Numbered from the stretch's first letter, positions 19,910 to 32,559 are shown. The stretch is 64,000 nucleotides of DNA from Semisulcospira habei (GCA_036245525.1 BTPG01000004.1:47989823-48053822); one strand, 5' to 3'. Notes: generated from the letters alone by a model not told the origin. Made by a program: numbers and translations.

Positions 19910-19924
19910 AGATTTTAAGGGTGA

Positions 19925-20748
19925 TGGTAAAGAGTCATTCCACACTGATGATGATCTTTTAGGGGGCTCTCACTTAACAGCATTTCTCACCCAAAAAAAC
20001 CCGACCAGCTGCACTGTGATTCATTCCTGGGTTGATACAGATGTTGATTTAGCAGGTCAAGCAAAGAAACTGTTAATAATAGATAAGTCTACTATTAACT
20101 ATAAATGAAAAAAAAGTGAAATTCAAGAAAAATGGCTGCGTAAAACAGGAACGCTGAAATGAGGCAACTTTGGTGGCTACTTCTGATGTTTCTGTTATGT
20201 AAATTAACCTTTCAACAGCACAGTGTTATGAAAATGTTATTGTTTTTCTTTAATGTTTCTAAAATCTTTTATTTTCATAATGGGATTTTGTAAAATTTCT
20301 CGTTTTCAAACAGCGTAACTGCGTAACAAGCGGCGTCAGACGTCTCCGGACATATAAAATAAACCGACAAGTCATTGTTGCTGATCACAGAACAAATAAA
20401 GCCATGCCGGAAAATCACTAACTTTTATTAAACTAAAGTTGTACAACTACACACATTGAATGTATATGCACAGAATCAAGAAATTTCTGACTTCTAAGTT
20501 ATGGTGTCACCGATGTTACGCAGTTACACTGTATTGTACAGTTAATGCAGTACACCGCAGGTACACATTTCATATTTACCCATCTATTGGCAGTTTGGTA
20601 TGTTGGTCTGCTTTTGTTTTTACAAATTATAAACTACACATGTTAACACAATAATTAACAATGGTGCTAACATTTAAAGTTGAGTTTGATTTTTTTGCAG
20701 TAATTCCCCCATTTAGTCATCATTAGTGTGGAATGACTCTAAAGTATT
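19925..20748. mobile_element. putative 820-bp element with terminal inverted repeats
   Basis: GTAAAGAGTCATTCCACACT (left) and AGTGTGGAATGACTCTAAAG (right) are inverted, with similarity extending about 40 bases (GATGATGA ... GGGGG). The AT-rich interior has no credible coding frame. Target duplication not resolved; non-autonomous DNA transposon is the simplest reading. Confidence 0.5.
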
Positions 20749-20872
20749 TTGGCACCAAGAGGTGCGTCGTGATCATGGGTGATCACTCTCCTGTAATATC
20801 CGTCGCAGACTCGAAGGGTCTGCTCAAAGGAAAACCACGCGGCCGAGTTGCGGCCGAGGACGAAGGAGAGGA

Positions 20873-21028
20873 AGACAGAGGAAAAGATGGGAGGACAGAT
20901 TCTCAGAGTGGACAGGACTGAAGCTGGGCGATACGCTAAGAATGACAGAGAACAGAGTGGAATGGAGGGAGCTGGTTGCCAAGTCATTAGTGGTGCCCCA
21001 ACGGTCGGCAAGACTACGGGATAGATAG
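20873..21028 (+). pseudogene. LINE polymerase C-terminal fragment
   Basis: The frame starting at 20873 reads RQRKRWEDRFSEWTGLKLGD, then TLRMTENRVEWRELVAKSLV and VPQRSARLRDR, ending at TAG 21026-21028. The order R-KRW-D, EWTGL, NR-EWR-LV and RLRDR is the C-terminal tail found in many animal non-LTR retrotransposon polymerases. A short (GATA)n follows. The frame upstream (20826-20872) is shifted and GAGG-rich. A dead 5'-truncated copy; no ATG is expected. Confidence 0.65.
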
Positions 21029-21387
21029 ATAGAGTTGCGTCAGTCATACCTCCGGCTCAACGATTGGCCAGAATGCTAGAGGGTTTTCCCGCGCTGATTT
21101 TAATAGTAAACAATATACGTCACTTCCCATATGTTGTGCAGGAGAATAATGCTGCTTTCAAAACCAAATATCTTGTTGAAATAAATGAAGACCACAGTAA
21201 ACTCATCTGGTCTAGATGACTTAATTCAAAACCAAGACCGGGGAGAAAAAAAAGCTTCGCTTATACTTACGGGTCACCAAGCATAAGGTCAATACCGAGG
21301 TCGCCAGTTCCCCCAAACTAGCCCGCTCTTTAGTGCGAGAGGTGAGATAGCGCAGTGGACTGTCGGCAACACAGCGCGTCACTGTGG

Positions 21388-21480
21388 ATGATCGGTTGGT
21401 TAGTTCGGGGTTTAGCGTCCTCAGCACCAAAATGATAATGGACAGCCCTGACGGGCGGGTCATGAGGACAGGGAAATCTA
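21388..21480 (-). mobile_element. retroposon tail (GGGTTTAACGTCC family)
   Basis: GGTTGGTTAGTTCGGGGTTT then AGCGTCC ... AAAATGATAATGGACAG. A second copy is at 28853. Such GGGTTTAACGTC blocks are common in mollusc DNA (general knowledge). Confidence 0.5.
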
Positions 21481-21963
21481 TTGCCTATGAAGTACGACCT
21501 GAACACTGATCAATTCAGGCGCACTGCAACTGTGCCATTTTGATTTACCAGGACCTGTCAACGGACATGCTATGGAACAAGCCCGTCTTTTTTCACTGGA
21601 CCCGGCGATTCCTTTCGCTCTCTTGTTCCGACGCTTAACCGCCTGAGCTATTTCGGACTCTTAAATGCCTGATCGGCAGTGCGAGCAGGAAAAACTTTAC
21701 ATAAACAAATTATTTCCGTGAAATCGCCCTATATAAGCAGAGTTTACTTGAATAAAATGCATCTACTGTTAGTATAACAGTTACATAATAATAATAGCTA
21801 TTGCAACGACATGGCAAACCATTTCCCGAAACCATCGTTGACTGGCTTCATGGAATGTTGCAAGATCGGTTTCCTCAGTTTTTTTTTTTTAAATAAAAAG
21901 GTTGTTGTGTAACTGTATGATCAGGAAGCAATCGGAGTCGACAGCTCTTTGTCATTTTCAGCT

Positions 21964-22157
21964 TTAACTCATTCAGCTCCGATCCGACACGCCACGGCAA
22001 GACATGGATCGAGCGTGAGTAGTTCAAGGGTTGTGCCAGAATAGCTTGGCGTAAAACCCTTGAACTATCACGCTCGATCTGTCTCCAGAAGTGTGATACC
22101 GTCTTCAGAGGGAACTTCAAAATTGGAAGATTTCGGTCGTGGAGCAGAATGTGTTAA
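21964..22157. mobile_element. PH1a element, right inner arm deleted
   Basis: TTAACTCATTCAGCTCCG left, AGCAGAATGTGTTAA right. The left arm is complete to AGCTTGGCG, but the right arm resumes at AAACCCTTGAACTATCACG. TTAA on both sides. Confidence 0.8.
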
Positions 22158-23123
22158 ATTTCCCGCGTGTTTTATATGATTCACAGCAAAACAGTATCGC
22201 CTAAACGTAACAACTAGCTGAGTTGCCCACATTTCATGGCTAGCCAAGTCTTGTCTCATCTTAAAGTCGTGTAATCTAGCGAGCGTCAAGTTCTCGCGCT
22301 GCATGGGACCTCGCAACCGAAGATCCAATTTTGCGTTTCTAAGCGTACATATAGGGCTTGGCGGGAAGTTCCTCGCGTTGCCTAGGAGCGTCCATCTTGA
22401 GAGGACACGCGGCTAGCCTTGCGATAGACTTCAGATAAGTAGTAGCGAAGCAGTGTGGCCACACAGGGCAATTGCTTCCGATGCATGTAGTAACTTTTCC
22501 GCCAGAAATAGTTTTTAAAAAAAATTCCTCCCTTTTTGCCATTTTTTTTTAGGGTGTAAAACTTCAATTGTGTGCCATTTTTGGCGTTTTGAGCAACAAA
22601 AGGCATGACAGGTGGTGTGAAAAAGAGCAAAATCTGGGTAATTTTAGTCGACCTAGTGTGTTCATGGGAGCCTAATTGGGGCATGTGCACGGTTGTATGC
22701 AGGCTTGCAGACGACAGTTTTGTCATGGGGTACTTAGTGCATTTGAGTGTTGTGAAAAACGCTAACTCTTAATTTTTTTAAGAATCGCTGAAAATGTTTC
22801 TCCTGTGATGTGCTCCGCGTGGATTTTTTGTTTTGGCAGAAAAGTTCTTCGTTGATAGTTTTATGCTGCAAGAGGCTAACAGATAACAGTGTGTGAAAAG
22901 GGGGCGTAACCTATTTGCCCTGTGTGGCCTGTCAACACGTTTTTCTTCATGTTTCTTCCTCTCTGTAGTTGGAAACAAACAAAAACAGATTCTGCCCGGT
23001 TAGCGGTTTCCTACGGTGATGGCAAGACTTGCTGTTATTGCCTATTGCACGTCAGGACTTTCATGACATTGTTCTGACATCGATTTCCCGATGAACGCAT
23101 GATGATTTGCGTATCATCTCAAG
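22158..23123. other. unassigned sequence
   Basis: No hairpin, tandem array or credible coding frame recognised. Confidence 0.5.
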
Positions 23124-23191
23124 ATGGCCGCCACGACTAGCGTGACGATGACGTCAGCTTCCCGAGCCGCCTATGGCATGGCGCTGTGAGT
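23124..23191 (+). other. possible short first exon, very uncertain
   Basis: AAGATGGCCGCC (a good start context, also resembling a YY1-type motif) opens a 62-base frame, MAATTSVTMTSASRAAYGMA, running to GTGAGT at 23186-23191, a consensus splice donor. TGACGTCA (CRE-like) lies inside at 23149. No downstream exon was found, so chance is likely. Confidence 0.12.
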
Positions 23192-23204
23192 TCGCGCAGG
23201 TCTA

Positions 23205-23556
23205 GACTAAACTCGGTCTCCTGTAGTGTTCTAGTCACAATATGGGTTGATGTTATTCACCAACTTTTGCAGATTAGGCCATGTTCAGCGGATCATGCAG
23301 CCACAGACTGGCGTGACTAAACTCAGTCTCCTCAGTGTAGTGTTCAAGTCACAATATGGCCCGGTTGATGTTATTCCGCCTCCAAATTTTGCAGAAGTTA
23401 GGCCATATTCAGCGGATCATGCAGCCACAGACTGGCGTGACTAAACTCAGTCTCCTGTAGTGTTCCAGTCACAATATGGGTTGATGTTATTCACCATATT
23501 TTGCAGAAGTTAGGCCATATTCCGGCAGCGGATCATGTCACCACAGACTGGCGTGA
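23205..23556. repeat. ~109-125-bp minisatellite, 3 copies
   Basis: Units start at 23205, 23314 and 23439 with GACTAAACTCRGTCTCC and contain GTCACAATATGG, GATGTTATT and GCGGATCATG. Length differences come from small indels. Confidence 0.9.
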
Positions 23557-23799
23557 CGAGTTGGACTAGGCTCCACTGATGTCTTATTCTCCGCTGTCCC
23601 TGCGGATCAGTCTGGGGGGAGGAAAAAGAAAACCGGCTCATGAATATGTATTAGCGCGCGCCCTGCACGCATCACTCAAGGGAGCGCAAATGGATTGCGA
23701 GGGGACGAAACTCTCGCATCAGAGTACGAATTAAAACTGCTGGGGATGCTCCCCCTTCCAAAGCCATCTGCGGGAGATAGTGGGACGACTGTGATAGAT

Positions 23800-23870
23800 A
23801 GGTCACGGGTTGTGCCTGATTGTGCCAAGCTAATCAGGCACTACCCTTGAGCAAACTTGAAACTACTCTT
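23800..23870. mobile_element. degenerate PH1 hairpin
   Basis: GTTGTGCCTGATTGTGCC and AAGCTAATCAGGCACTACCC survive around a shortened centre. Confidence 0.5.
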
Positions 23871-23988
23871 CGACCCATCTATACGCGTTGGTATAACTCG
23901 TCTTATCCTGGGTGTAAATGTATTCAATGCATGAGGAGATGTATACAAAGCCCCCCCCCCCCCCCTCCTCCCACCCCCCCAAAAAAAA

Positions 23989-24031
23989 AAATTAAATAAT
24001 TAAATAATAATAATAATAACAATATAAAATA

Positions 24032-24085
<54 letters not shown>
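23989..24085. repeat. (AAT)n microsatellite
   Basis: AAT repeats preceded by C- and A-homopolymers (23949-23990). Confidence 0.95.
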
Positions 24086-24438
24086 TTTAAAAAATATAAA
24101 ATATAAAATAAATTATAAATACAACAAATCTGAGAAAAAGAGAAACATTCTGAGCGGCATGTTATTTTGTATTTAGGATTTTATTCCACGTTCCAAATGA
24201 CTGTTGTCACGTGACGATTTCTCCGTATTTTGGATAATTTCCATGTTTTTCCCTTTGGTCTGTGTACACTATACACCTCCGCATGTGGAAAAACCCGTGT
24301 ACATATGCCCTTTACGCATTTACACTCATGATAGATGGCGAGGTACTTCACACCATCTCGGGGTGCTACGAGAGCGCGTGAGGACATCAAGTTTTGATCC
24401 CTCAGGGTGTTGTTCCATCCTGTTTTGAAATGGCAGTA

Positions 24439-24545
24439 TATATACTGATGAGCAAAACAAATGCAACATTTTGGGAATGATCGGAAACACTTTAGTGTTT
24501 CCGATCATTCCCAAAATGTCGCATTGCTTTTGCTCGTCAGTATAT
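24439..24545. mobile_element. PH10, Tc1-like foldback
   Basis: Terminal TATATACTGATGAGC and GCTCGTCAGTATATG with TA at the ends; arms of about 50 bases, inner AAACACT/AGTGTTT with a 2-base centre. TA flanks and ACTGAYGAGCAAAA ends suggest a Tc1/mariner-type non-autonomous element. Confidence 0.75.
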
Positions 24546-24596
24546 GATATTTTAGTCGTACGTCAGTTTAAAATCCGCTGACTGGATTTTCCAGCC

Positions 24597-24698
24597 TACG
24601 GCTGCGCGATGCCGCCGGCACCAAGCCATTCGGTTTAACCCCGTAACTACGGCTGCGCGACGCCGCCGGCACCAAGCCATTCGGTTTAACCCCGTAAC
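24597..24698. repeat. 51-bp tandem duplication
   Basis: Two copies of TACGGCTGCGCGAYGCCGCC ... GTTTAACCCCGTAAC at 24597 and 24648. Unit length is a multiple of three, so a minus frame shows a 17-residue repeat; no gene called. Confidence 0.9.
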
Positions 24699-24909
24699 TG
24701 TCGGGTAGTGCAATCACCACCCAACTGCCAGAGGCAAAGAACTCCATGCAATCCAGACCAAAAAGGTGACTGCCAAGCGTGTGCTGAAATGCATTAAAGA
24801 ACTCCACGAGCCAGCGCATTCGTGGGAGCTTATCAGTGCGGTTCTTTGTCTGATGCTGACCCCACTTTGTATTCAAGTACCTTGACCTGATGAGGTTTCC
24901 GGCTTTCAA

Positions 24910-25123
24910 TTAACTCTTTCAGCCCGACGCACGTATTTTCTAAATTTTGGAGGCGTCATCTAACGACTGTGCACCTGTTGCAGGAGATGAATCGACCGTG
25001 ATAATTCAAGGGTAGTGCCATACTAGCTTGGCGCAGACAGGCGCCAAGCTAATCTGGCACTACCCTTGAATTATCATGGTCGATCCATCTCCTGCTGTAG
25101 TGCGTCAGAGCTGACTGGGTTAA
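24910..25123. mobile_element. complete PH1b element
   Basis: TTAACTCTTTCAGCCCG to TGACTGGGTTAA; TTAA both sides. Subterminal CTGTTGCAGGAGATGAATCG and its partner CCATCTCCTGCTG extend the palindrome. Arms use AGTGCC/GGCACT. Confidence 0.85.
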
Positions 25124-25263
25124 CGAACATTATAGAAACACTGTGACAGTCTGCGATCAGCGGAGGGGAAGGGGTTAAGCTGTACTTTCAAACACTCCGC
25201 CTACGTAAAGATCTTTTACCAGTAGGAGATCGACTCAGAATCCTGGAATAAGCAGCGGAGCAA

Positions 25264-25448
25264 TTAACCCATTTAACCTCACGGGCGCATTTCCCCAATG
25301 TTGGGGGTGCTACCTAAAGACTATGTACAGGAGAAGGATTGACCACGATAATTCAAGGGTGGTGCCTGATTAGCTTGGCACTCCAGACCTCAAGCTAATC
25401 TGGCACGGCTGCCGTCCTGCTGTAGGGCGTTGGGGCTAAATGGGTTAA
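25264..25448. mobile_element. PH1b element, right arm degraded
   Basis: TTAACCCATTTAACCTCACG to GGGGCTAAATGGGTTAA. The right arm stops after CTAATCTGGCAC and resumes at GTCCTGCTG, losing CCCTTGAATTATCATGGTCG. Confidence 0.8.
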
Positions 25449-25877
25449 GTCCACTACGAGCACCCCAACCAAGAAACCCGCATACCCGAGGTGCTATCAG
25501 GGTTTCCCTGCCGGCTACGGAGAATGACGGAAACTCCCGAGTGATTGCTCAGTCGTGCGGCGGGCGACGAATCGACGAATCAAATCAGGGTTCTATCAAA
25601 TCTCATCATCATCATCATCAGTCCCTTGCCCGAACTGGGCGTTGGGGGGACTGAAAGGCAGCAGCAACAGACAGTGCTCTCCACTGAGTTCTATTTTGGG
25701 CGGTGGCAAGCAAGTCTGGCATCTCGAGTTCGATCAAATCTACCCAAGTATAAACGAACCTAAAGTATAGACAAGCCTGTAACGTCTACCATGACGCTCG
25801 TACAAAAGCCCCGAACATGAAACTCCGAGTCCTAACGGCTTCCTAAATCCATGGAGAAGATATCCAAGTAATGCTTA

Positions 25878-25944
25878 TCAAGAGGTATATATTCTCATGA
25901 GGCCCTGCGAATGCATGGACTCATGAAAATATATGCCTCTTGCA
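25878..25944. mobile_element. PH2 hairpin
   Basis: TCAAGAGGTATATATTCTCA pairs with AAAATATATGCCTCTTGC. The TATATATT/AATATATG change is present in both arms. Confidence 0.7.
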
Positions 25945-26310
25945 GAAGACAGGGGCTGGCTTGTACACAAATCGATTGCCCAGCGCGTCAAAGACATCAT
26001 CCCCAGTCACACCACTCCGTACGCACTGCTTGCTGTTGTTGCGCGGATAGGACAAGCTATGTATCGTGAAATTTGCTGACTCGGATGAAAACACCCAGCG
26101 GTGGCCTAAAATGGTCTATTTTTATTATTCGTCAGTGTTTGTTGGCGCCCGGGTTTACGGATAGGGGGTGGTAACGGGGGTGGGGGGGGGGGAATGGAAA
26201 AAATGCATTTTTTTGGGGGGTGGGTGGGTGGGGGGTGGGTGGGGGGTGTTTTCAAGGACATATGGATCACATTTCAGATTTGTCGATTGATCTCGCATTG
26301 TTCTCGTTTC

Positions 26311-26396
26311 TTAACCCTTCGCGTGTCGGTAGCGGTTTTTAGTCGCGATGATTCGTACAGAAACTATGAAAGCGCTACTGACACGCACAGGGTTAC
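26311..26396. mobile_element. PH3 element
   Basis: TTAACCCTTCGCGTGTCGG to CTGACACGCACAGGGTTA; the inner right arm is diverged (GAAACTATGAAAGCG). Confidence 0.8.
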
Positions 26397-26506
26397 AGGT
26401 GAACTTTTCGTTTCTTTGTTGTTGCCAAGGCTAGAGCAGAAACGCAGAGACTATCCATGTCCCGGCGTAGATGATGAGTCAGGATGCTGCTGCATTACAC
26501 TTCGTT

Positions 26507-27259
26507 TAGGACTATTATCACACATAGAAAGGCGTATTTACTGCGAGAATGATCGGGTCATCATACAGTCAGTAAGGAATTAGGACTATTATCACACGTA
26601 ATGATACAGTGAAAGGCGTATTTACTGCGAGAATGATCGGGTCATCATACAGTCAGTAAGGAATTAGGACTATTATCACACGTAATGATACAGTGAAAGG
26701 CGTATTTACTGCGAGAATGATCGGGTCATCATACAGTCAGTAAAGGAATTAGGACTATTATCACACGTAATGATACAGTGAAAGGCGTATTTACTGCGAG
26801 AATGATCGGGTCATCATACAGTCAGTAAAGGAATTAGGACCATTATCACACGTAATGATACAGTGAAAGGCGTATTTACTGCGAGAATGATCGGGTCATC
26901 ATACAGTCAGTAAAGGAATTAGGACTATTATCACACGTAATGATACAGTGAAAGGCGTATTTACTGCGAGAATGATCGGGTCATCATACAGTCAGTAAAG
27001 GAATTAGGACCATTATCACACGTAATGATACAGTGAAAGGCGTATTTACTGCGAGAATGATCGGGTCATCAAACAGTCAGTAAAGGAATTAGGACTATTA
27101 TCACACGTAATGATACAGTGAAAGGCGTATTTACTGCGAGAATGATCGGGTCATCAAACAGTCAGTAAAGGAATTAGGACTATTATCACACGTAATGATA
27201 CAGTGAAAGGCGTATTTACTGCGAGAATGATCGGGTCATCAAACAGTCAGTAAAGGAAT
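26507..27259. repeat. 85-bp minisatellite, 9 copies
   Basis: Units begin at 26581, 26665, 26750, 26835, 26920, 27005, 27090 and 27175 (84-85 bp), preceded by one 74-base copy lacking CGTAATGATACAGTG. Shared word GGCGTATTTACTGCGAGAAT. Alternating TAGGACT/TAGGACC and ATCATAC/ATCAAAC variants mark local spread. Confidence 0.97.
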
Positions 27260-27309
27260 AAATTTTAAAAAGAAGCTTTTCTTCCATCGCAGCAAACAAA
27301 GAAAGTCGC

Positions 27310-27560
27310 TTCAATGAATGAATGAATGAATGAATGAATGAATGAATCGATCGATCGATCGATCAGTCAATCAATCAATCAATCATTCAATCAGGAATCA
27401 GTCAGTCAGTCCATTAATCAGTCAGTCAGTCATCAGTCAATCAATGAATCCATTAATGAATCAATCAGTCAGTCAAATCAGTCAGTACTCTCCTTACCCC
27501 CCCCCCCACCCTCACCCCCCCCCCCCGCCCCCCCCCCACCCTCCCCCCTCCACCCCACCC
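27310..27560. repeat. (GAAT)n, (GATC)n, (AATC)n then C-rich tract
   Basis: Tetranucleotide repeats shifting from GAAT to CGAT to CAAT/CAGT, then poly-C rich sequence from 27498. Ser/Gln-rich frames here are shadows. Confidence 0.95.
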
Positions 27561-27804
27561 AAAGAAAAAGGAATACCTGAAATGAACGCTGTACCGGCAA
27601 GTATTTGTTCCTTATACAGAGAATCACAGTCCACTTTTGTCCACACTTTCCTCAGATCCAAATTATAGTCAGTGCCAAAGCTAACTGGATTACATGAGAT
27701 TCCTCCTACCACTCGAAGTCAAGGGAGCCGTTGCGGCCGGACTTCAACAAGCGATCGCTCACGTCTGGAGAATGTTAAACATATCATCATATCCGCAGTG
27801 GAAA

Positions 27805-27881
27805 CCGGAAAGAGACATCAGTCTAGATCCTGGGAGCCCGCGCAAGCTGCAGGGGTTTATGAGGATCAATGTCTCTTTCAG
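27805..27881. mobile_element. degenerate PH2 hairpin
   Basis: GATCCTGGGAGCCCGCGCAA and TTATGAGGATCAATGTCTCT; left arm eroded. Another left stub (ACATAGATCCTCATGTGCCC) is at 28030. Confidence 0.45.
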
Positions 27882-28218
27882 ATGGGTGCTACTTGTTGTA
27901 CGAAGCCGGGAACTATTGTACCATCCAGCACGAGGAGATACGAGAGCAAATCACAAAGTTACCGGTCCTCTTTTTCTTTAGTTCACCAAAATAATTCCGA
28001 AAGCGAACCGGGCCTGTATCTGCTGTTGACATAGATCCTCATGTGCCCGTGTAGTGTGTAGAGGCCGTTAAACCCTCTGCTGCTTGTCACCCGTTTTTGA
28101 AACCAGTGTATGTTTAGCCCCTTCCCCACCACACTGGACGCACAGTTTGTGTAAACTTCGTTCATTCAACGACCAAAAGCCACATCCGTTCAATGGACTC
28201 GAATACAAATTGGTCTCA

Positions 28219-28284
28219 GCAAGAGGCATAGATCCTCATGAGCCCCCGCTGTCGCGAGGGCTCATGAGGATCTATACCGCTTGC
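28219..28284. mobile_element. PH2 hairpin
   Basis: GCAAGAGGCATAGATCCTCA to GAGGATCTATACCGCTTGCC; centre CCCCCGCTGTCGCGAGGG. The flanks (CAACGACCAAAAGCC left, GGATCGTGCTCACTATTTCT right) match the 2515 subfamily; TTAA ends are unclear. Confidence 0.8.
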
Positions 28285-28610
28285 CATTTGGATCGTGCTC
28301 ACTATTTCTCGGCAGTGGCACTATTTCTCAGCAGCCAAAGCACACAAGTCACGTACAAGGAGCACAGATCCATATAACGTCACAAGCACTGAAGAGGCAC
28401 GAAAACGTCATGTCTTTTACTAGCACATCAATGCCCCTCGCTACTGAGGCCTGCCTTTCAGTAATACATCAACGTTCCCTGGAAGAAGTATCTGAACAGG
28501 GCTTCAGCCTTCCTTGGCACCTCTTCTCAAACTTGAAAGGCAGGACATCGCCCGCACAAAGTTCAGACAGAAGGCAAACTAACTTAGTTGTCAATTCACG
28601 GCCGTAATGA

Positions 28611-28612
<2 letters not shown>

Positions 28613-28671
<59 letters not shown>
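28613..28671. repeat. (CT)n microsatellite
   Basis: About 29 CT units. Confidence 0.97.
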
Positions 28672-28673
<2 letters not shown>

Positions 28674-28852
28674 TTCGCCCAATAGATGTCACAATATTTC
28701 AATTCTGTTAAAAGCTCTGGCCGCTTCTTTTTCTATCCTTTGACTCCCAACAAAAAAATGACATCACTGACCGCCAGCGTTTGTAGCCACAGGCGTGGGA
28801 TGACATATCCGGCGTAGCGGGTAATCCAGATCACCTCTATAACGCCGTAAGT

Positions 28853-28912
28853 CGGTTGGTTAGTTCGGAGTTTAACGTCCATGGCGCTGGAATGATAATG
28901 GACGGTGGGTTG
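28853..28912 (-). mobile_element. retroposon tail (GGGTTTAACGTCC family)
   Basis: GGTTGGTTAGTTCGGAGTTT then AACGTCC ... GGAATGATAATGGACGG, matching 21388. Confidence 0.5.
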
Positions 28913-29093
28913 TACTTATGGCGTACGCCGACAAAATATAGAAGAAACCCATTTCGCAATGATCTTCCAATTGCTGGCTCAATGTACATTGATGGTCTTC
29001 CTCACTTGGAGGCGTCCAGGTCGGGAAAGGGTAACATGTATGCATGTTTATTACTGTTATAGACAATAGACTTATAATCATATATATATATAT

Positions 29094-29264
29094 AAACCAA
29101 GGGGAACCACAGCGCTGGACAGACAAACAGTTAGATCCCCTGCCCCCGCCTATCAGGCACCCAATCGCCAGCCCACAGAGAAATACGCAGGTATAGTACA
29201 AGACGATAGGCGGGGGCAGGGGATCTAACTGTTTGTCTGTCCAGGGCTGTGATTCCCCTTGGTT
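29094..29264. mobile_element. PH9 foldback
   Basis: Arms AAACCAAGGGGAACCACAGC and GCTGTGATTCCCCTTGGTTT outside; GGATCTAACTGTTTGTCTGT on the right opposes its complement on the left; loop about 45 bases (29157-29202). Fragments recur at 29515, 45925 and 58991. Confidence 0.8.
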
Positions 29265-29514
29265 TGTATACAATTCTGCCAGCGCTAGCCTCACCTATCT
29301 GGTTTGTGAGTATCTATAACTCGAAGCAAATTTGTATCGTTACATTGTTGTGTAATGTTCTGTGCATCTACTGTGGGAAATCAGGGTATTTACCCGACCA
29401 CGTATAGTAGCGCACCTTCATGTTTGTGTATGCATGTTTCTCCTGCCTACTTCCTAAGTTCCGGAGAAAGACATGGGTTATATAAGAGACCTGATCCATT
29501 CTTTTTAGAGGATG

Positions 29515-29603
29515 GAAATGATCGTCTTGTTCTATACCTGCGTATTTCTCTTGGTTTGTATACAATTCTGCCAGCGCTAGCCTCACCTATCTTTTTTGTG
29601 AAT
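29515..29603. repeat. rearranged PH9-flank copy
   Basis: ATCGTCTTGTTCTATACCTG then CGTATTTCTC is the reverse complement of the PH9 loop (29174-29206). It is fused to GTATACAATTCTGCCAGCGC, which is direct sequence from beyond the PH9 right end (29266 on). Confidence 0.7.
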
Positions 29604-29683
29604 AGACTTATAGCGCATAGTAACAGAGAAACTTGAATCAGGACGTATTGTTCTTGAGGTTACATGCTGTTTGTTTAGTTGGT

Positions 29684-29894
29684 ATAACCCCCTCAATACC
29701 AGTGGACACGGATTTTGTTTCCGTCTTAAAAATCTTTGTTCATCAACAACCGTCCCAAGTCATATGGGTCCAAAGTGGTGTCAGCAAGAGGTATAGATCC
29801 TCGTGAGCACCCGCAACTGCGGGGGGTCATGCGAATCTATGTCTCTTGCACAGTTGGATCATATTCAGTTTTTCTCGGCCTGTGAAGTGGTTAA
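29684..29894. mobile_element. near-complete PH2 element
   Basis: Left ATAACCCCCTCAATACC, hairpin 29784-29849 with a mismatched loop side, right TGTGAAGTGGTTAA. Confidence 0.75.
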
Positions 29895-30186
29895 GCAATC
29901 TCCGATATTTCTTTACACACAAGCTTGAAACTTAGCGAAATACTTTCTTAAGTAGGTGGATAAGAGAGCCTCCGAGCATATTGTAATTGAATGTCTCATT
30001 GAAGACATAAACACCCGTTTATAGGAAGTCGGTTGACCCATTTAGAGTCCGTAATTTTTGTCATATTTACTTGAACTTTTGGATATAGCTAGTTTGGAGA
30101 AAGACATTGGATGAGTTCGTTATCCAGCTTTGTATCCTTTCAACTTCTTCAGTAAAAATTAATTCTTTTCGTAAAAGAATTAAAAC

Positions 30187-30221
<35 letters not shown>

Positions 30222-30239
30222 GTGACTTCTAGAGAAAGT
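29895..30239. other. unassigned sequence with poly(A)
   Basis: An A30 tract at 30190-30219 and a small inverted repeat AATTCTTTTCG/CGTAAAAGAATT near 30160; no gene seen. Confidence 0.5.
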
Positions 30240-30878
30240 CAGACGGTGGCGGTGACGTAAAAGAGGTAACTCCCTCACCATGCAGACATTGACGTAACAC
30301 TCTAAGTATGATGTAATTCTCTCTCTCGCGCGCGCTATCTATCTCTCTCACACAAACATGCGCGCATCTCCAGGAGGAATAGATCCTCATGCGCCTCCGG
30401 ACGCATGAGGATCTATGCCTCTTGGAGATGTTTGGAGCGCGCGCGCATGCACGCACTAACATCGCACACACACATCGACGCGCTTTCAGAAGAGCACGCA
30501 AGTGACCCGTGTACTTAGTATATCATGTAGCTAGGTAAAGTCAGCCTGCTTTCACACAAATTATAGCAGGACTGAAGTTGTACCGTGAAGTTCTATTTTT
30601 TTCCACCACTTTCTCAAGCCTATGAAGCGAAAGTGAAACGCATATCACGTAAAATATAAAATTACGTAAAAATTAAAACTTACGTCATTACAAATGACGT
30701 TTGACAAATCAATGACGCGTATGCCTGCGCCCCTTATAGAATTCACTGACGCGCGAGACTTTTTCAATTGGAGATAATTCAACATCAGAATCAGGTCAAA
30801 GACAAAAGGTAGAGACCCTTGACAACGAGGACAGCTCTCCTATAGAAGGGACTTTGTGGGTTATGGTTCATCCCATCT
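30240..30878. repeat. ~640-bp duplicated segment, copy 1
   Basis: Matches 58343-58990 along its whole length (GGCGGTGACGTAAAAGA; GACCCGTGTACTTAGTATAT; GAAGCGAAAGTGAAAC; GTGGGTTATGGTTCAT). It carries a PH2-type hairpin at 30364-30426 (CTCCAGGAGGAATAGATCCT to GGATCTATGCCTCTTGGAG). Interspersed repeat or segmental duplication. Confidence 0.85.
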
Positions 30879-30968
30879 GGTTAGTATGTATGACGTGGTG
30901 CCGCGCCATTGCCGAATGAAGAGAGTTTCAGCAGGATAAGCACACCAACTAGAGTGCTAGCTAAAAAA

Positions 30969-31032
30969 CCAAGTGCGAAAAAGGCCATCGGGCGCGGGAT
31001 GACGCCGGACCGATGGTATTTTGCGCATTGGG
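30969..31032. mobile_element. short PH6
   Basis: CCAAGTGCGAAAAAGGCCAT to ATGGTATTTTGCGCATTGGG around CGGGATGACGCCGG. Confidence 0.65.
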
Positions 31033-31114
31033 CCCTATCCCTCTTTCTTATCGCCTCTGGCTACTGTGGACTTACAGTGGAGAATGCGGTAGTAATAATC
31101 ACTACTTCATATCG

Positions 31115-32549
<1,435 letters not shown>

Positions 32550-32559
32550 CTACTTAGTT

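Noticed and set aside
26507..27259. CRISPR array
   Set aside because: Whole 85-bp units repeat, with no unique spacers between shorter repeats; the setting is eukaryotic.
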